A stretch of DNA of 64,000 nt, taken from positions 40,171-104,170 of the forward strand of contig CALMZP010000045.1 in NCBI GenBank assembly GCA_937870635.1, written 5' to 3'. Shown here piece after piece: positions 1 through 8,408 of the stretch; position 1 is the stretch's first letter, and each line of letters opens with the position of its first letter. Origin of the DNA: an uncultured Acidobacteriota bacterium (GTDB lineage: Bacteria; Acidobacteriota; Thermoanaerobaculia; Gp7-AA8). The notes beneath the pieces are model-generated. The model ran no database searches, had not been told where the DNA came from, and saw only the letters and a program-made list of their open reading frames with translations. The translations under genes were made by a program, and so were the position numbers.

Positions 1-2
1 GG

Positions 3-521
3 TTCGCTCGCGGGCTGGGTGCCGTGCGCCTTGGCGAGATTGACGAAACCGCGACGGCGATCCGGCGGCTCAGCGAGCTCGAAGCTGCCACGCGTCAGGC
101 CGGGGAAGAATTGTTTGCCCGGAACATCCAGGTGCTTGGTCTCGAGCTGAATGCCTGGCGCGCTCACATCGAAGGACGAACGGACGCCAGCATCGCGTTG
201 ATGCGCGAAGCTGCCAACCTGGAGATGTCGACGCCCAAGCACGCCGTCACGCCAGGCCCCACTTTGCCCGCGTACGAACTTCTGGGCGACCTCCTCATGG
301 AGCAGAAGGAGCCGGGTCAGGCGCTTGCGGCTTACCAGCGCTCGCTGGAACAGTATCCCAACCGATTCAACAGCCTGGTGGGCGCCGCTCGCGCTGGACG
401 GGCCGCCGGTGACGAGCGCCTGTCGCACAGGTTCTATCAACAGCTTCTCGCTGTCGCTGACGGCTCGACACGGCAGGAGGTTCTGAAGGAGGCGCAGACC
501 TTCCTGGCCGATGGACATTGA
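3..521 (+). CDS. TPR-repeat protein, C-terminal part (cut by window edge)
   Basis: The frame is open to the left edge, so this is the end of a longer gene; the GTG at 24 is not a convincing start. About 172 residues are visible, helical and charged, with a recognisable tetratricopeptide unit near AYELLGDLLMEQKEPGQALAAYQRSLEQYPNRF (split here as one helix pair followed by YPN). A second helix pair follows (GAARAGRAAGDERLSHRFYQQLL). Such TPR tails usually follow a signal peptide or enzyme domain that would lie outside the window. The partner and function are not visible. It is convergent with the next gene, with 11 nt between the stops. Confidence 0.75.
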   Translation, partial: FARGLGAVRLGEIDETATAIRRLSELEAATRQAGEELFARNIQVLGLELNAWRAHIEGRTDASIALMREAANLEMSTPKHAVTPGPTLPAYELLGDLLMEQKEPGQALAAYQRSLEQYPNRFNSLVGAARAGRAAGDERLSHRFYQQLLAVADGSTRQEVLKEAQTFLADGH

Positions 522-532
522 AGTGCGCGACG

Positions 533-1168
533 TCAGGCTGTCGCCTTTTCCAGCGCCAGAACGGTTCGTGTCATGGCGTCGAGCAGGGTTCGGACAGCCT
601 GTTCGTCCTTGAAACTCACTGACTGCCGGTAGTGCGCTCCGCGCAGATCGACGTGGATCAACCCATCGAGCTCGAACAGTCGCAGCAGCTCCCGCTGCAG
701 TTCCGGATGATCCACCGTCTTCTTGACGACATGCGTCGGCACACCCTTGATGACCACGAGACGATCGAGCTCCGCGTTTCCGGTCGTCACGTCCTGCAGC
801 CCGAACACCGCGCCGCCGACGCGGCTCATCGTGGTTTCGCGCGCGATGGTGAGCTCGAACTTTCTCTGGCAGTTCGCGGCGGCGTCGATGAACGTCGACT
901 CGGAGCTGCCGTCGTCATCGGAAACCTTCTTGCCGTAGATCAGCACGGGCACGCGGTTGTAGGTGCCGGATATCTGCCATCCGCCGATCATCCGCACGAA
1001 CGTGCTGCTGCTCTCGGGTTCCGAGAACTTGAACCCCAGCCTGCTGGCGATCGTCCGAAGCGTTTCCTTTTCGCGCCGCCGCATCGTCCACGCACGCCGG
1101 GCGACGAGCGCCACGATCCCGATCACGACCACCACGGGCAGGATCGAATAGAGATAGTAGGTAAGCAC
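533..1168 (-). CDS. Membrane-anchored protein of unknown function
   Basis: A protein of 211 residues starting with GTG at 1168. Residues about 5-25 form one hydrophobic segment (YLYSILPVVVVIGIVALVA) followed by RRAWTMRRR, so the N-terminus is a membrane anchor and the remainder is probably cytoplasmic. The soluble part is mixed alpha/beta with no motif I can name. A CATAAT-like box (1188-1183) lies 14 nt before the start. The gene stands alone between convergent and repeat sequence, so context gives no function. Confidence 0.65.
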   Translation of the reverse strand: MLTYYLYSILPVVVVIGIVALVARRAWTMRRREKETLRTIASRLGFKFSEPESSSTFVRMIGGWQISGTYNRVPVLIYGKKVSDDDGSSESTFIDAAANCQRKFELTIARETTMSRVGGAVFGLQDVTTGNAELDRLVVIKGVPTHVVKKTVDHPELQRELLRLFELDGLIHVDLRGAHYRQSVSFKDEQAVRTLLDAMTRTVLALEKATA

Positions 1169-1198
1169 GGTCGGGGAAGGCGAAATTATGGCACGCCG

Positions 1199-1384
1199 CC
1201 GGAGTGCGGCAGCTTGCTGCCGCTTGATTTTGAGGGCAGAAGGCGGAAGGCAGAAGGCACAAGGATGAAGTTGGCAGGTCCGCGAGAACCGCCTTCATCC
1301 TTCTGCCTTCTGCCTTGATTATCTCCGCGGGCGGGATCGCCCGCGGCTCCACTGACCATCGCGACGCGGCGCTGCCGCACTCCG
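1199..1384. repeat. Nested inverted-repeat island with seven-base units (island 1)
   Basis: The outer arms are GGAGTGCGGCAGC (1200-1212) and its complement GCTGCCGCACTCC (about 1371-1383). Inside them lie GGCAGAA-type units (1235-1270) and the complementary CTTCATC, CTTCTGC, CTTCTGC, CTTGATT run (1291-1317). A GCGGGCGGGATCGCCCGC palindrome with a GCTCCAC side sits at 1324-1352. Everything lies between two minus-strand genes and carries no open frame of its own worth calling. Confidence 0.8.
1324..1352. repeat. GC-palindrome copy 1
   Basis: Palindrome CCGCGGGCG-GGAT-CGCCCGCGG followed by CTCCAC. It belongs to the dispersed family found about 15 times in this window, here in an intergenic position inside island 1. 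Confidence 0.85.
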
Positions 1385-2188
1385 TTAGAACCCGATGCTC
1401 AGCTTCGCCGAGTACGCGCGCTCCTCGGCCTGCGTCGCTTCGACGACCAGCTTCGGGACGCCGAGCGACAGGCGGGCACCGACCGTGATCCGGTCGATGT
1501 CCGACTCGTCCGTCAGCACGATTTCCGGCGTCGCCGAAGTCGCGGGAATCGTCCCCGTGGCGTCGCTGCGCATGCGGCCGTAGGCCGCGTACGGCGTAAT
1601 CGGTCCGAATCCCTTGCCGATGAACGCTTCCACGCCGTATGTCTTCTGCTGATAAACATCGATGCCGCGGAGCTGCGAATACGTCCCGCGAACCGCGATC
1701 GTGGGAACGAGGAAGCCGCCTCCCATGACCGGGATGTCGATCGCGCCGCCCCAGATGTCCACGCCCTCGCCGAGCTTCGCCAGCGACCCAGAAACCGTGG
1801 CCGCGCCCAGCCCCTTGGAGACGACCAGCCGCGGCACGCCCACGAAGTTGCCGTATTCGTTGGTGAAGTCGTCGCCGATCGCCCGCTGCCAGTAAGACGC
1901 CTCGGTATCAATGTCGATGGCGGTCACCGCGATGCCCACGTCGAATCGCAGCAGCCCCGCCGCGCCTGCCGGATGGACCGGCGAGGCATAGATGCCCTGC
2001 GCGATGAGGCGCGAGAACTTCGTGAACTCTTCCTGAGTGATGCTCGGGTCGAACTCGATGGCGCTCTGCGCCTGCAGCGGCGCAGCCAGCAGGGCAACGA
2101 GCGTCAGAAGAGCTGCGAGATGTACTCGTTGCTGAGTAGGAACCCGGCGGGCGTGAACGCCACTCTCTCCCCCGCCCTGCGCAGCCAT
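1385..2188 (-). CDS. Probable outer-membrane beta-barrel protein
   Basis: A protein of 267 residues if started at ATG 2188, the last ATG/GTG before the signal-like segment VHLAALLTLVALLAAPLQAQS. Upstream ATGs at 2215 and 2236 are alternatives. After the Ala-X-Ala-like cleavage site the protein is rich in alternating beta strands with glycines (for example GGGFLVPTIAVRGTYSQL) and ends in KLSIGF. A terminal aromatic residue is the usual signature of Bam-inserted outer-membrane barrels. The long positive n-region is unusual and results from an 85-nt overlap with the end of hemW. The substrate is unknown; it may be co-transcribed with hemW. Confidence 0.65.
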   Translation of the reverse strand: MAAQGGGESGVHARRVPTQQRVHLAALLTLVALLAAPLQAQSAIEFDPSITQEEFTKFSRLIAQGIYASPVHPAGAAGLLRFDVGIAVTAIDIDTEASYWQRAIGDDFTNEYGNFVGVPRLVVSKGLGAATVSGSLAKLGEGVDIWGGAIDIPVMGGGFLVPTIAVRGTYSQLRGIDVYQQKTYGVEAFIGKGFGPITPYAAYGRMRSDATGTIPATSATPEIVLTDESDIDRITVGARLSLGVPKLVVEATQAEERAYSAKLSIGF

Positions 2189-3201
2189 CCGTCCCTCAGC
2201 CCTCGATCCATCCATTCGATGCCCTCCTGTCCGCACAGCTGCGCGACGCGTTCATAGTCTATGCCGCCAGTTTGCCTCAACCCGAGGAAAAGCGTCTCTC
2301 GGCGATCCTCGTCTGCGCCGAGGAGCTCGCTGAAATCGCCGGCCTCGGGGGACTTTTCGATGTAGCGGCGAATGTCCCGTGTGTTCGCGAAACGGCGTCC
2401 GGCCATGAACGAGTGCGCACCGAGACCGAGGCCGAGGTACGGAAGGCGTGTCCAGTAGCGGAGGTTGTGCAGGCATTCCTCCCCTGCACGAGCGAAGTTG
2501 CTGATCTCGTATTGACGGAGGCCGCCGGCTTCGAGCCGGCCAATCGCTTCCACGTAGAGGTCGGCGACCAGGCCATCGTCGGGCAGTTCGGCGCGACCGC
2601 GGTCCACCTGCACCGCGAGCGGCGACCCCTTCTCCAGATCGAGCATGTACAGCGAGACGTGTCCCACGCCCAGCTCCAGCGCCGAATCGAGCGTCGCCAG
2701 AAACGATTCGCGCGTCTGTCCGGGCAGTCCGAGGATCAGGTCGAGGTTCGTGCGGAGGCCGGAGGCAACTGCGCGGGCGACCGCATCCCTCGCGCGATCG
2801 CGGCCATGGATGCGGCCCAGCGGCGAGAGCTCGAGGTCGGCGAACGACTGAACGCCGATGCTCAGACGGTTCACCCCCAGCTCCGTCCAGGCCGCCAGCG
2901 ACGCGTCGGTGACGTCCTCGGGATTCGACTCCATCGAGAATTCGACATCGGCCGCGAGATCGAAGGAGCGGCGAATCTCCGCGGTGATGCGGGCCAGGTT
3001 TTCGATCGACATCCGCGACGGTGTTCCGCCGCCGTAGTAGAGCGTCTGGACGGGCACCTTCCGGTCTGATGCGCGGCCGATCTCGCGGAGGAGGGCGTCG
3101 ACGTAGGCCTCTTCCCGCCCGAGATCGGTACTGATCGCGAACGCGCAGTACGTGCAGTGGACGCGGCAGAACGGCAGATGGACGTAGATCCCGAGGGTCA
3201 T
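2104..3201 (-). CDS. hemW: HemW-like radical SAM haem chaperone
   Basis: A protein of 365 residues starting at ATG 3201 (MTLGIYVHLPFC). The radical-SAM cluster motif is C12-X3-C16-X2-C19, followed by YYGGGTPS and SIGVQSF, all typical of the HemW/HemN branch. The HemW-specific HNxxYW motif is present (HNLRYW), which separates it from the true coproporphyrinogen dehydrogenase HemN. The family inserts or carries haem for respiratory enzymes. The C-terminus carries the usual HemW winged-helix tail (GWLRRAGERVAFTPAGFLLSNEYISQLF, described here only by its end). It is divergent from the HD-GYP gene, sharing the 3202-3270 promoter region. Confidence 0.9.
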   Translation of the reverse strand: MTLGIYVHLPFCRVHCTYCAFAISTDLGREEAYVDALLREIGRASDRKVPVQTLYYGGGTPSRMSIENLARITAEIRRSFDLAADVEFSMESNPEDVTDASLAAWTELGVNRLSIGVQSFADLELSPLGRIHGRDRARDAVARAVASGLRTNLDLILGLPGQTRESFLATLDSALELGVGHVSLYMLDLEKGSPLAVQVDRGRAELPDDGLVADLYVEAIGRLEAGGLRQYEISNFARAGEECLHNLRYWTRLPYLGLGLGAHSFMAGRRFANTRDIRRYIEKSPEAGDFSELLGADEDRRETLFLGLRQTGGIDYERVAQLCGQEGIEWMDRGLRDGWLRRAGERVAFTPAGFLLSNEYISQLF

Positions 3202-3257
3202 GGGTGCTGAGGCTGAGAACCGGTGACCGGGAGCACCAGATTTCACCCCTCTCTCCG

Positions 3258-3263
3258 TATAAT
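3258..3263 (+). promoter_or_regulatory. -10 box directly before the HD-GYP gene
   Basis: A perfect TATAAT ends 7 nt before ATG 3271 and there is no Shine-Dalgarno sequence. Transcription would start at or within a few bases of the start codon, suggesting a leaderless mRNA. No good -35 is visible. Confidence 0.6.
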
Positions 3264-3270
3264 CGGCGCG

Positions 3271-5022
3271 ATGTCCAAGGGTCCCGATTCGAAAGCTTCG
3301 CCCTCGCCTCGCCGTGCCCGCCTGTTGTGGACGATGCTCGGCGCGATGGTTCTGGTGGGCGTTCTGCCGCTGATCATCTCCCACTACATCCTGACAGGGA
3401 TCAACCGGGAATCGCTCGAGACGCTGGAAAAGAAGTACCTGACGCGCTCGGCGGTCACGATCGCGACCGAGATCCAGCAGCTCATCGCCACGAATGCCCG
3501 CCAGCTGAACGAGATCGCCGCGAGCCTGCGCATCGTGCGGAAGGGCCTCGAGGACGGGACCGATCCATTCATCTACGCTGCCGAAACCCGGTGGGTGGCC
3601 GAGTACATGTCGACGGAGAGCGACCTTCTCGCTCTGCGGGTTCTCAATCCGGCGGGCCGCGGCGCGGAAGCGCGCCCGGCGGAGCTCGACGCGACGATCC
3701 TTCAGGACATGGACCTTGCGCGTGAGGTCGCGCTCAAGGGGCAGACCTTCACGGGAACGCTTCGCCACATCACGTCGCTCAACCAGCCGGCCGTGGTCAT
3801 GGGGACTCCCGTGACGGACGACTCGAAGCGCGTGATCGGCACCGCGGTCGGAGTGGTCAGTCTTCGCCGCATCGCCGAGCACATTCGCGACGAAGGAAAG
3901 GGCGATGTCACCGCCTTCCTCGTGGACCGGAACGGCAACGTCCTCATCCACAGCGAGCCGAGCATCAACGTGCAGCGGCCGAACTTCTCTCACCTCCCCA
4001 TCGTGCAGGAGTTCGCCAAGGCTCCGGTGCGTCTCACCACGTCCTACGTCGACGATCAGGACGGCCGGAAAGAAAAGGTTCTGGGCACCGTGGCACCGGT
4101 GGGACGTCCGGAATGGGGCGTCGTCGTGCAGAAGCCGGAAGCGCGCGCGTTCGTGTCCGTCAGCCAGATGCTGCGCGCCACGATCTTCTGGACTTCCATC
4201 GCCCTCGGCCTGGCCATTCTCGTGGCGATCGTGTTCGCGTCGGGCATCTCCCGCCCCGTCCGCGCCCTGGCCGAGAAGACACGCGAGATGGCGAGCGGCA
4301 ACTACGAACAGCGTGTCGAGGTGAAGGCGCGCAACGAGATCGGCGACCTCGCGGATGACTTCAACGCGATGTCGTCCGCCATCCAGGAATCGATCGAGCA
4401 GCTGAAGAAGGCTGCGCACGAGAACCACCTGCTCTTCATCAACTCGATCCGCATGCTGGCCGCGGCCATCGACGCCAAAGATCCCTACACGCGCGGCCAT
4501 TCCGAACGGGTGGCGCGCTATTCGATCGCCATCGGCAAGAACCTGGCGCTGCCCGAGCGCGAGATGCGCAACCTTCGCATCAGCGCGCTCCTGCACGACG
4601 TCGGCAAGATCGGCATCGATGACCGCATCCTCCGCAAGCCGGGCGCTCTCAGCGAAGACGAGTTCGACGTCATGAAGGGGCATCCGGTGAAGGGCGCCGC
4701 CATCATGAGCGGCGTCGCGCAGCTCGTCGACTGCATCCCGGGGATGAAGTATCACCATGAGAAGTGGAGCGGCGGCGGCTATCCCGACAATCTCGAAGGC
4801 GAGGCGATCCCGATGCAGGCGCGGATCGTGGCGATTGCCGACACATTCGACGCGATGACCACGAATCGCCCGTATCAGAAGGCGATGGAGCTCGGCTACG
4901 TCGTCGAGAAGATCAAGAGCTTCGCCGGAACGCGTTTCGATCCGAAGGTGGTCGACGCGTTCGAGCGCGCCGTGAAGCGCGGCGACATCACGATCGAAGA
5001 ACAAGTCCGAGGCGCCGCCTGA
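3271..5022 (+). CDS. Membrane HD-GYP cyclic-di-GMP phosphodiesterase with HAMP domain
   Basis: A protein of 583 residues. A first membrane segment at about 18-40 is followed by a periplasmic Cache-like sensor region (about 41-300), a second membrane segment at about 302-326 (FWTSIALGLAILVAIVFASGI), HAMP (about 327-378) and an HD-GYP domain from about 390 to the end. The catalytic signatures are intact: GHSERVARYS, LLHDVGKIGI, HHEKWSGGGYP and IADTFDAMT. It should hydrolyse cyclic di-GMP in response to a periplasmic ligand. The ATG at 3271 was chosen because a TATAAT box sits just before it. The next gene overlaps its stop. Confidence 0.92.
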   Translation: MSKGPDSKASPSPRRARLLWTMLGAMVLVGVLPLIISHYILTGINRESLETLEKKYLTRSAVTIATEIQQLIATNARQLNEIAASLRIVRKGLEDGTDPFIYAAETRWVAEYMSTESDLLALRVLNPAGRGAEARPAELDATILQDMDLAREVALKGQTFTGTLRHITSLNQPAVVMGTPVTDDSKRVIGTAVGVVSLRRIAEHIRDEGKGDVTAFLVDRNGNVLIHSEPSINVQRPNFSHLPIVQEFAKAPVRLTTSYVDDQDGRKEKVLGTVAPVGRPEWGVVVQKPEARAFVSVSQMLRATIFWTSIALGLAILVAIVFASGISRPVRALAEKTREMASGNYEQRVEVKARNEIGDLADDFNAMSSAIQESIEQLKKAAHENHLLFINSIRMLAAAIDAKDPYTRGHSERVARYSIAIGKNLALPEREMRNLRISALLHDVGKIGIDDRILRKPGALSEDEFDVMKGHPVKGAAIMSGVAQLVDCIPGMKYHHEKWSGGGYPDNLEGEAIPMQARIVAIADTFDAMTTNRPYQKAMELGYVVEKIKSFAGTRFDPKVVDAFERAVKRGDITIEEQVRGAA

Positions 5023-5720
5023 TCCTCATCGCCGCGGTTCTCACACTGACGGCTTCTCTCCTCGGTGCGACCACGGCAGCGTGCGACCGTGCCGCGTGGT
5101 ACATCATGCAGGGCCACTACGACGCCGCGCTGCAGCAGCTCGACGGGGCGCGATCGTCCGGCTCGTCCAACGCCGACAACGAGAATCTTCGCGGCCTCGC
5201 TCTCATGCTGAAAGGCGACCCGGCCCGGGCGATTGCCGCGTTCGATCGCGCGCTGGAGCTCGATGCCGGGCTCGTGGAGGCGCGGTTCAACCGGGCCGTG
5301 GCAATGCTCAAAGCGGGCAACCTGAAAACCGCCGCGTCGGAGTTCGGCCAGATCAAAGGCCGGCTCATGACGACCTCCGCCTATCACCAGGCCCTGGCGC
5401 TCGACCGCCTCGGCGACTCGAAGGGCGCGGAGGCGGCACTGCAGCGAGCCCTGGCCGCGGATCCCTCGTTCTCCCCTGCCCTCCTCCACCTCGGCCTCAT
5501 TCGCGAGCGGCGCGGCGAGCTCGAGGCTGCCGTGCGGGACTATCTCGCCTATCTCAAGGCCCATCCCGACTCGACGGCGGCGATGCTGCGCGTCGGGATC
5601 GTGGCTCAGCGTGCGGGGCGGACCGACGTCGGCATTGCCTACCTTCGTAAAGTCATCGCTGCGGCACCGCATTCGCCGGAAGCCGTGGAAGCGCACAAGT
5701 TTCTCGTGATGTGGGAGTGA
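5019..5720 (+). CDS. Exported TPR-repeat protein
   Basis: The TPR array is clear: GDPARAIAAFDRALELDAG, then further units through HPDSTAAMLRVGIVAQRAG. It follows a signal-like hydrophobic stretch (LILIAAVLTLTASLLGATTAAC). No ATG, GTG or TTG lies just before that stretch; CTG 5019 overlaps the upstream TGA by four bases, so a translationally coupled CTG start is my guess and the start is uncertain. An internal ATG at 5106 would lose the signal. It is probably in an operon with the HD-GYP gene and the next small gene. Confidence 0.7.
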   Translation: MILIAAVLTLTASLLGATTAACDRAAWYIMQGHYDAALQQLDGARSSGSSNADNENLRGLALMLKGDPARAIAAFDRALELDAGLVEARFNRAVAMLKAGNLKTAASEFGQIKGRLMTTSAYHQALALDRLGDSKGAEAALQRALAADPSFSPALLHLGLIRERRGELEAAVRDYLAYLKAHPDSTAAMLRVGIVAQRAGRTDVGIAYLRKVIAAAPHSPEAVEAHKFLVMWE

Positions 5721-5724
5721 TCCG

Positions 5725-6087
5725 TTGGCCTTCCGGATGATCCTTCACGAGCTCGTGGCGACCACCTCCGGTGCGTTCGCGGCGATCTTCCTCGATTACG
5801 AGGGCGAGACCGTCGAGCTGGTCTGCGACCGCGACTTCAGCGATCACGATCTCCGCATCATCGGCGCCTATCAGGGCATCTTCCTGAACCGTCTCCGCGA
5901 GATGTGCGAGCGGCTGGCGATCGGACAGCCTCACCGTTTCAAGATCGATTTCACCGGCGCGACGTTCCTGAGCTGCGATCTGAAGGACGGCTATTACCTG
6001 GTGCTCCTCGCCGACCATCGGGCGAACGAAGGCAGCGCCTGGCAGAAACTGGAAGCGTGCCGGACAAAGCTGCTCGCGGAGATGTAG
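5725..6087 (+). CDS. Small protein, possibly Roadblock/LC7-like
   Basis: A protein of 120 residues from TTG 5725, or 116 from ATG 5737. It begins 4 nt after the TPR gene. The pattern of a beta strand with small residues (SGAFAAIFLDYEGETVELV), a helix, then strands ending GYYLVLLADHRAN resembles the Roadblock/MglB fold often coded near signalling GTPases, but the match is by overall pattern only. Its place behind an HD-GYP receptor and a TPR protein suggests a role in the same signalling unit. Confidence 0.6.
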   Translation: MAFRMILHELVATTSGAFAAIFLDYEGETVELVCDRDFSDHDLRIIGAYQGIFLNRLREMCERLAIGQPHRFKIDFTGATFLSCDLKDGYYLVLLADHRANEGSAWQKLEACRTKLLAEM

Positions 6088-6140
6088 GTCTTCAGCAGTT
6101 CATCCTTCGCTTCGCTCAGGATAGACTGAGAAGAAGAACC

Positions 6141-6398
6141 CTACTCCAGCCCCTCCAGACTTCCCAAAATCGACTCGATGCGGTTGCGGATCTCTCCCCG
6201 CTCGCCGCGGAGGCGCTCCAACTCTTCGGCATCGGCTTCACCGCGCTCGGCCAGCTCCGCCTTCAGGCGATCGCGCTCCTTGCGCAGTTCCTGGATCATC
6301 TGTACGGCGCGCTCGACCCTCTCGCTGAGCCGGGCCAGGATCTCTCCCTCCTCGGTTCCCGCGAGCGACATCTGTTCTTCAGTAGTCTTCTTTTTCAC
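6141..6398 (-). CDS. Small coiled-coil protein downstream of pheT (ZapB-like?)
   Basis: A protein of 85 residues starting with GTG 6398; GAGGAG, which overlaps the pheT stop, serves as ribosome-binding site. After a short basic start the sequence is heptad-patterned throughout (ILARLSERVERAVQMIQELRKERDRL and on), indicating one long coiled coil. Short coiled-coil genes after pheT are often linked to cell division (ZapA/ZapB neighbourhoods), but zapA itself lies at 62.3 kb here. Function is therefore uncertain. Confidence 0.65.
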   Translation of the reverse strand: MKKKTTEEQMSLAGTEEGEILARLSERVERAVQMIQELRKERDRLKAELAERGEADAEELERLRGERGEIRNRIESILGSLEGLE

Positions 6399-6407
6399 GG
6401 ACTCTCC

Positions 6408-8408
6408 TCAAATGACTTTCACCGGCAGCAGATCGGCGACGCGAGAGGCGAGCTGCTTGTGAAGCTGCCCGACTTCCTCCTGCGTCAGCGAACGATCGAG
6501 CGCCTGATACCACATTCCAAGCGTTGTCTTGACTACGTCCTCTTCCCCTTCAGGCGTGAAACGATCGCGCAGGCCGACCTCATGCAGGTACGGCACCTCG
6601 AAGGACTGAATCGTCTCGATGATCCGGCGATACTCGAGCGTCGGGGCATGCGTGATCGCCAGAATCATCGGGACGCCCGGGAACCGCGCCACCGGAGCCA
6701 TCTTCCATTCGCCGCGCGCGTCGAGAAGCGCTTCGACATCGATCTCCGCCGCAACGACGTCACCCTTGATCCCGAACTTATGGAGAATCTCGGATGACAG
6801 AAAGCCGAGGGTCGCAATCCGGCGGTCGCCGTGTGATGCGACGGCGCTCCTGCCGCGCTTCAGCCACGGGGCATCGGACGGCGCGAACGTCAGGTCGGCG
6901 TGCATTTTCGAGCCGACGGTCTCCACGACGCCTTTGATGTCGAAGAAATCGACCTTGCCGTACATCACCATGCCGACTCGGCGCCGCTCGCCCACCGGAC
7001 CCGTGCCGTCGCCCTTGCGGTGATAGGTGCGGCCGACCTCGAACAATGCGCCATCGCGCGTTCCGTACGAACGGTTGTACGCGACGTTCTGCAGGAGGCC
7101 GGGCATCATCGAGAGCCGCATCGCGCCGATCTGTTCCGACAGCGCATTCGTGATGGCCAGCGGCGCCTCGGTTGAGAACAGCGGATTGTGGTCCGCCTGA
7201 ATGAACGAGTAATTGACCACCTCAGTCAGGCCGCAGCCGATGAGAATGCGGCGGATCTGATCTTCGGCGTCGCCGACGACGTTCGGCCGTGCGTCGCCGG
7301 TCGTCAGCCGCGGAAGCGACGACGGGACCTTGTCGAGGCCGAAGAAGCGAAGGACCTCCTCGATGAGGTCCATCTCCTCGTGAATGTCGCCACGATACGT
7401 GGGGACGAACACGTTGATGCCGTCGCCGCTCCGGGAAGCTTCGAAGCCGAGACGGCGGAATAGCTCGAGCGCGTACCCGATGCCGACGGCGCCGCCTGAT
7501 GCCTCATGGAGTTTCGCTGTGCGAAGCCGCAGACTCTTCGGATTCTCGCCGGCCGCGACGACGTCAATTGCCGGCTGGGGCGTTCCGCCGGCGCTCTCGA
7601 CGATCATCTGCGCGGCCAGCTCGATCGCGGCAACGGTGTCGTTCGGGTCGACCCTCCGCTCGAAGCGATACGACGCATCGGTCTTGATGGCGAGGCGCCG
7701 GGCCGTCCTGCGGATGACCGACGGATTGAACCAGGCACATTCGAGAAGGACGTTTTTCGTCGAGTCGCCGATCTCGCTTTCGGCACCGCCGATGATGCCG
7801 CCCAGCGCGACGGCGCGACTCGCGTCCGCGATCACGACCGTCTCAGGATCGATCTTACGCATCTCGCCGTCGAGACTCTTCATCGTTTCGCCCTTCTTAC
7901 CGGCGCGGACGATGATCGTGGCATCGCCCAGCCGGTCGAGGTCGAAACCGTGCAGAGGATGGCCCAGGGCCAGCATCACGTAGTTCGTGACGTCCACGAC
8001 GTTGTTGATGGCGCGTAGGCCGACCGCCTCGAGACGTCGCCGAACTTTCTCCGGCGAGGGACGGACGGTCACACCGCGAATGACCTTGCCGGTGTAGCGT
8101 GAGCACATCTGTGGAGCGTCGATGCGGATGGTGACGGGCGAGGTTTCGGAAGAATCTTCGCGCGGGCGAGGTCGCCCGCGCTCCACCACCTCCCGGCCCA
8201 GCGCAGCCGCCAGTTCGCGGGCCATGCCGAGGTGCGACATGGCGTCGACGCGGTTCGTGGTGATCTCCAGGTCGAAGACGGAGTCGTCACCGTGCGTCTC
8301 GACCGATTCGACGGCGTGACCGATCTCCGTAAAACGCTTTCCGAGATCGTTGTCGGACAGATCGGAAAGGTCTACGTAGTCGCTCAGCCAGTCGCGCGAT
8401 AGCTTCAT
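6408..8408 (-). CDS. pheT: Phenylalanine-tRNA ligase beta subunit, short form
   Basis: A protein of 666 residues, compared with about 790-800 in most bacteria. The N-terminus (MKLSRDWLSDYV) runs directly into the TTNRVDAMSHLGMARE segment, so the EMAP/OB-fold tRNA-binding domain usually at residues about 40-150 is missing. B3/4 (NNVVDVTNYVM...GHPLHGFD), B5 (VPTYRGDIHEEMDLIEEV), the catalytic-like core (LTEVVNYSFI) and the C-terminal anticodon-binding domain are all present. pheS is not in the window. A palindromic element adds VERGRPRPR in frame at 8159-8187. It overlaps meaB by four bases. Confidence 0.93.
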   Translation of the reverse strand: MKLSRDWLSDYVDLSDLSDNDLGKRFTEIGHAVESVETHGDDSVFDLEITTNRVDAMSHLGMARELAAALGREVVERGRPRPREDSSETSPVTIRIDAPQMCSRYTGKVIRGVTVRPSPEKVRRRLEAVGLRAINNVVDVTNYVMLALGHPLHGFDLDRLGDATIIVRAGKKGETMKSLDGEMRKIDPETVVIADASRAVALGGIIGGAESEIGDSTKNVLLECAWFNPSVIRRTARRLAIKTDASYRFERRVDPNDTVAAIELAAQMIVESAGGTPQPAIDVVAAGENPKSLRLRTAKLHEASGGAVGIGYALELFRRLGFEASRSGDGINVFVPTYRGDIHEEMDLIEEVLRFFGLDKVPSSLPRLTTGDARPNVVGDAEDQIRRILIGCGLTEVVNYSFIQADHNPLFSTEAPLAITNALSEQIGAMRLSMMPGLLQNVAYNRSYGTRDGALFEVGRTYHRKGDGTGPVGERRRVGMVMYGKVDFFDIKGVVETVGSKMHADLTFAPSDAPWLKRGRSAVASHGDRRIATLGFLSSEILHKFGIKGDVVAAEIDVEALLDARGEWKMAPVARFPGVPMILAITHAPTLEYRRIIETIQSFEVPYLHEVGLRDRFTPEGEEDVVKTTLGMWYQALDRSLTQEEVGQLHKQLASRVADLLPVKVI
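8159..8187. repeat. GC-palindrome copy 2, in frame inside pheT
   Basis: GCGCGGGCGAGGTCGCCCGC followed by GCTCCACC. On the pheT strand it is read as V-V-E-R-G-R-P-R-P-R between the N-terminal segment and the B3/4 region, a linker position. Confidence 0.85.

Noticed and set aside
3202..5004. Very long open frame on the minus strand extending hemW upstream across the HD-GYP gene
   Set aside because: It is a GC-rich antisense shadow with biased composition (many R, H, D); the HD-GYP gene on the plus strand has complete motifs, and hemW has its own ATG at 3201.
6100..6140. Possible half of an inverted repeat (TCATCCTTCGCTTCGCTCAG)
   Set aside because: No convincing complementary arm is present nearby; only an imperfect short CTGAG-type match.
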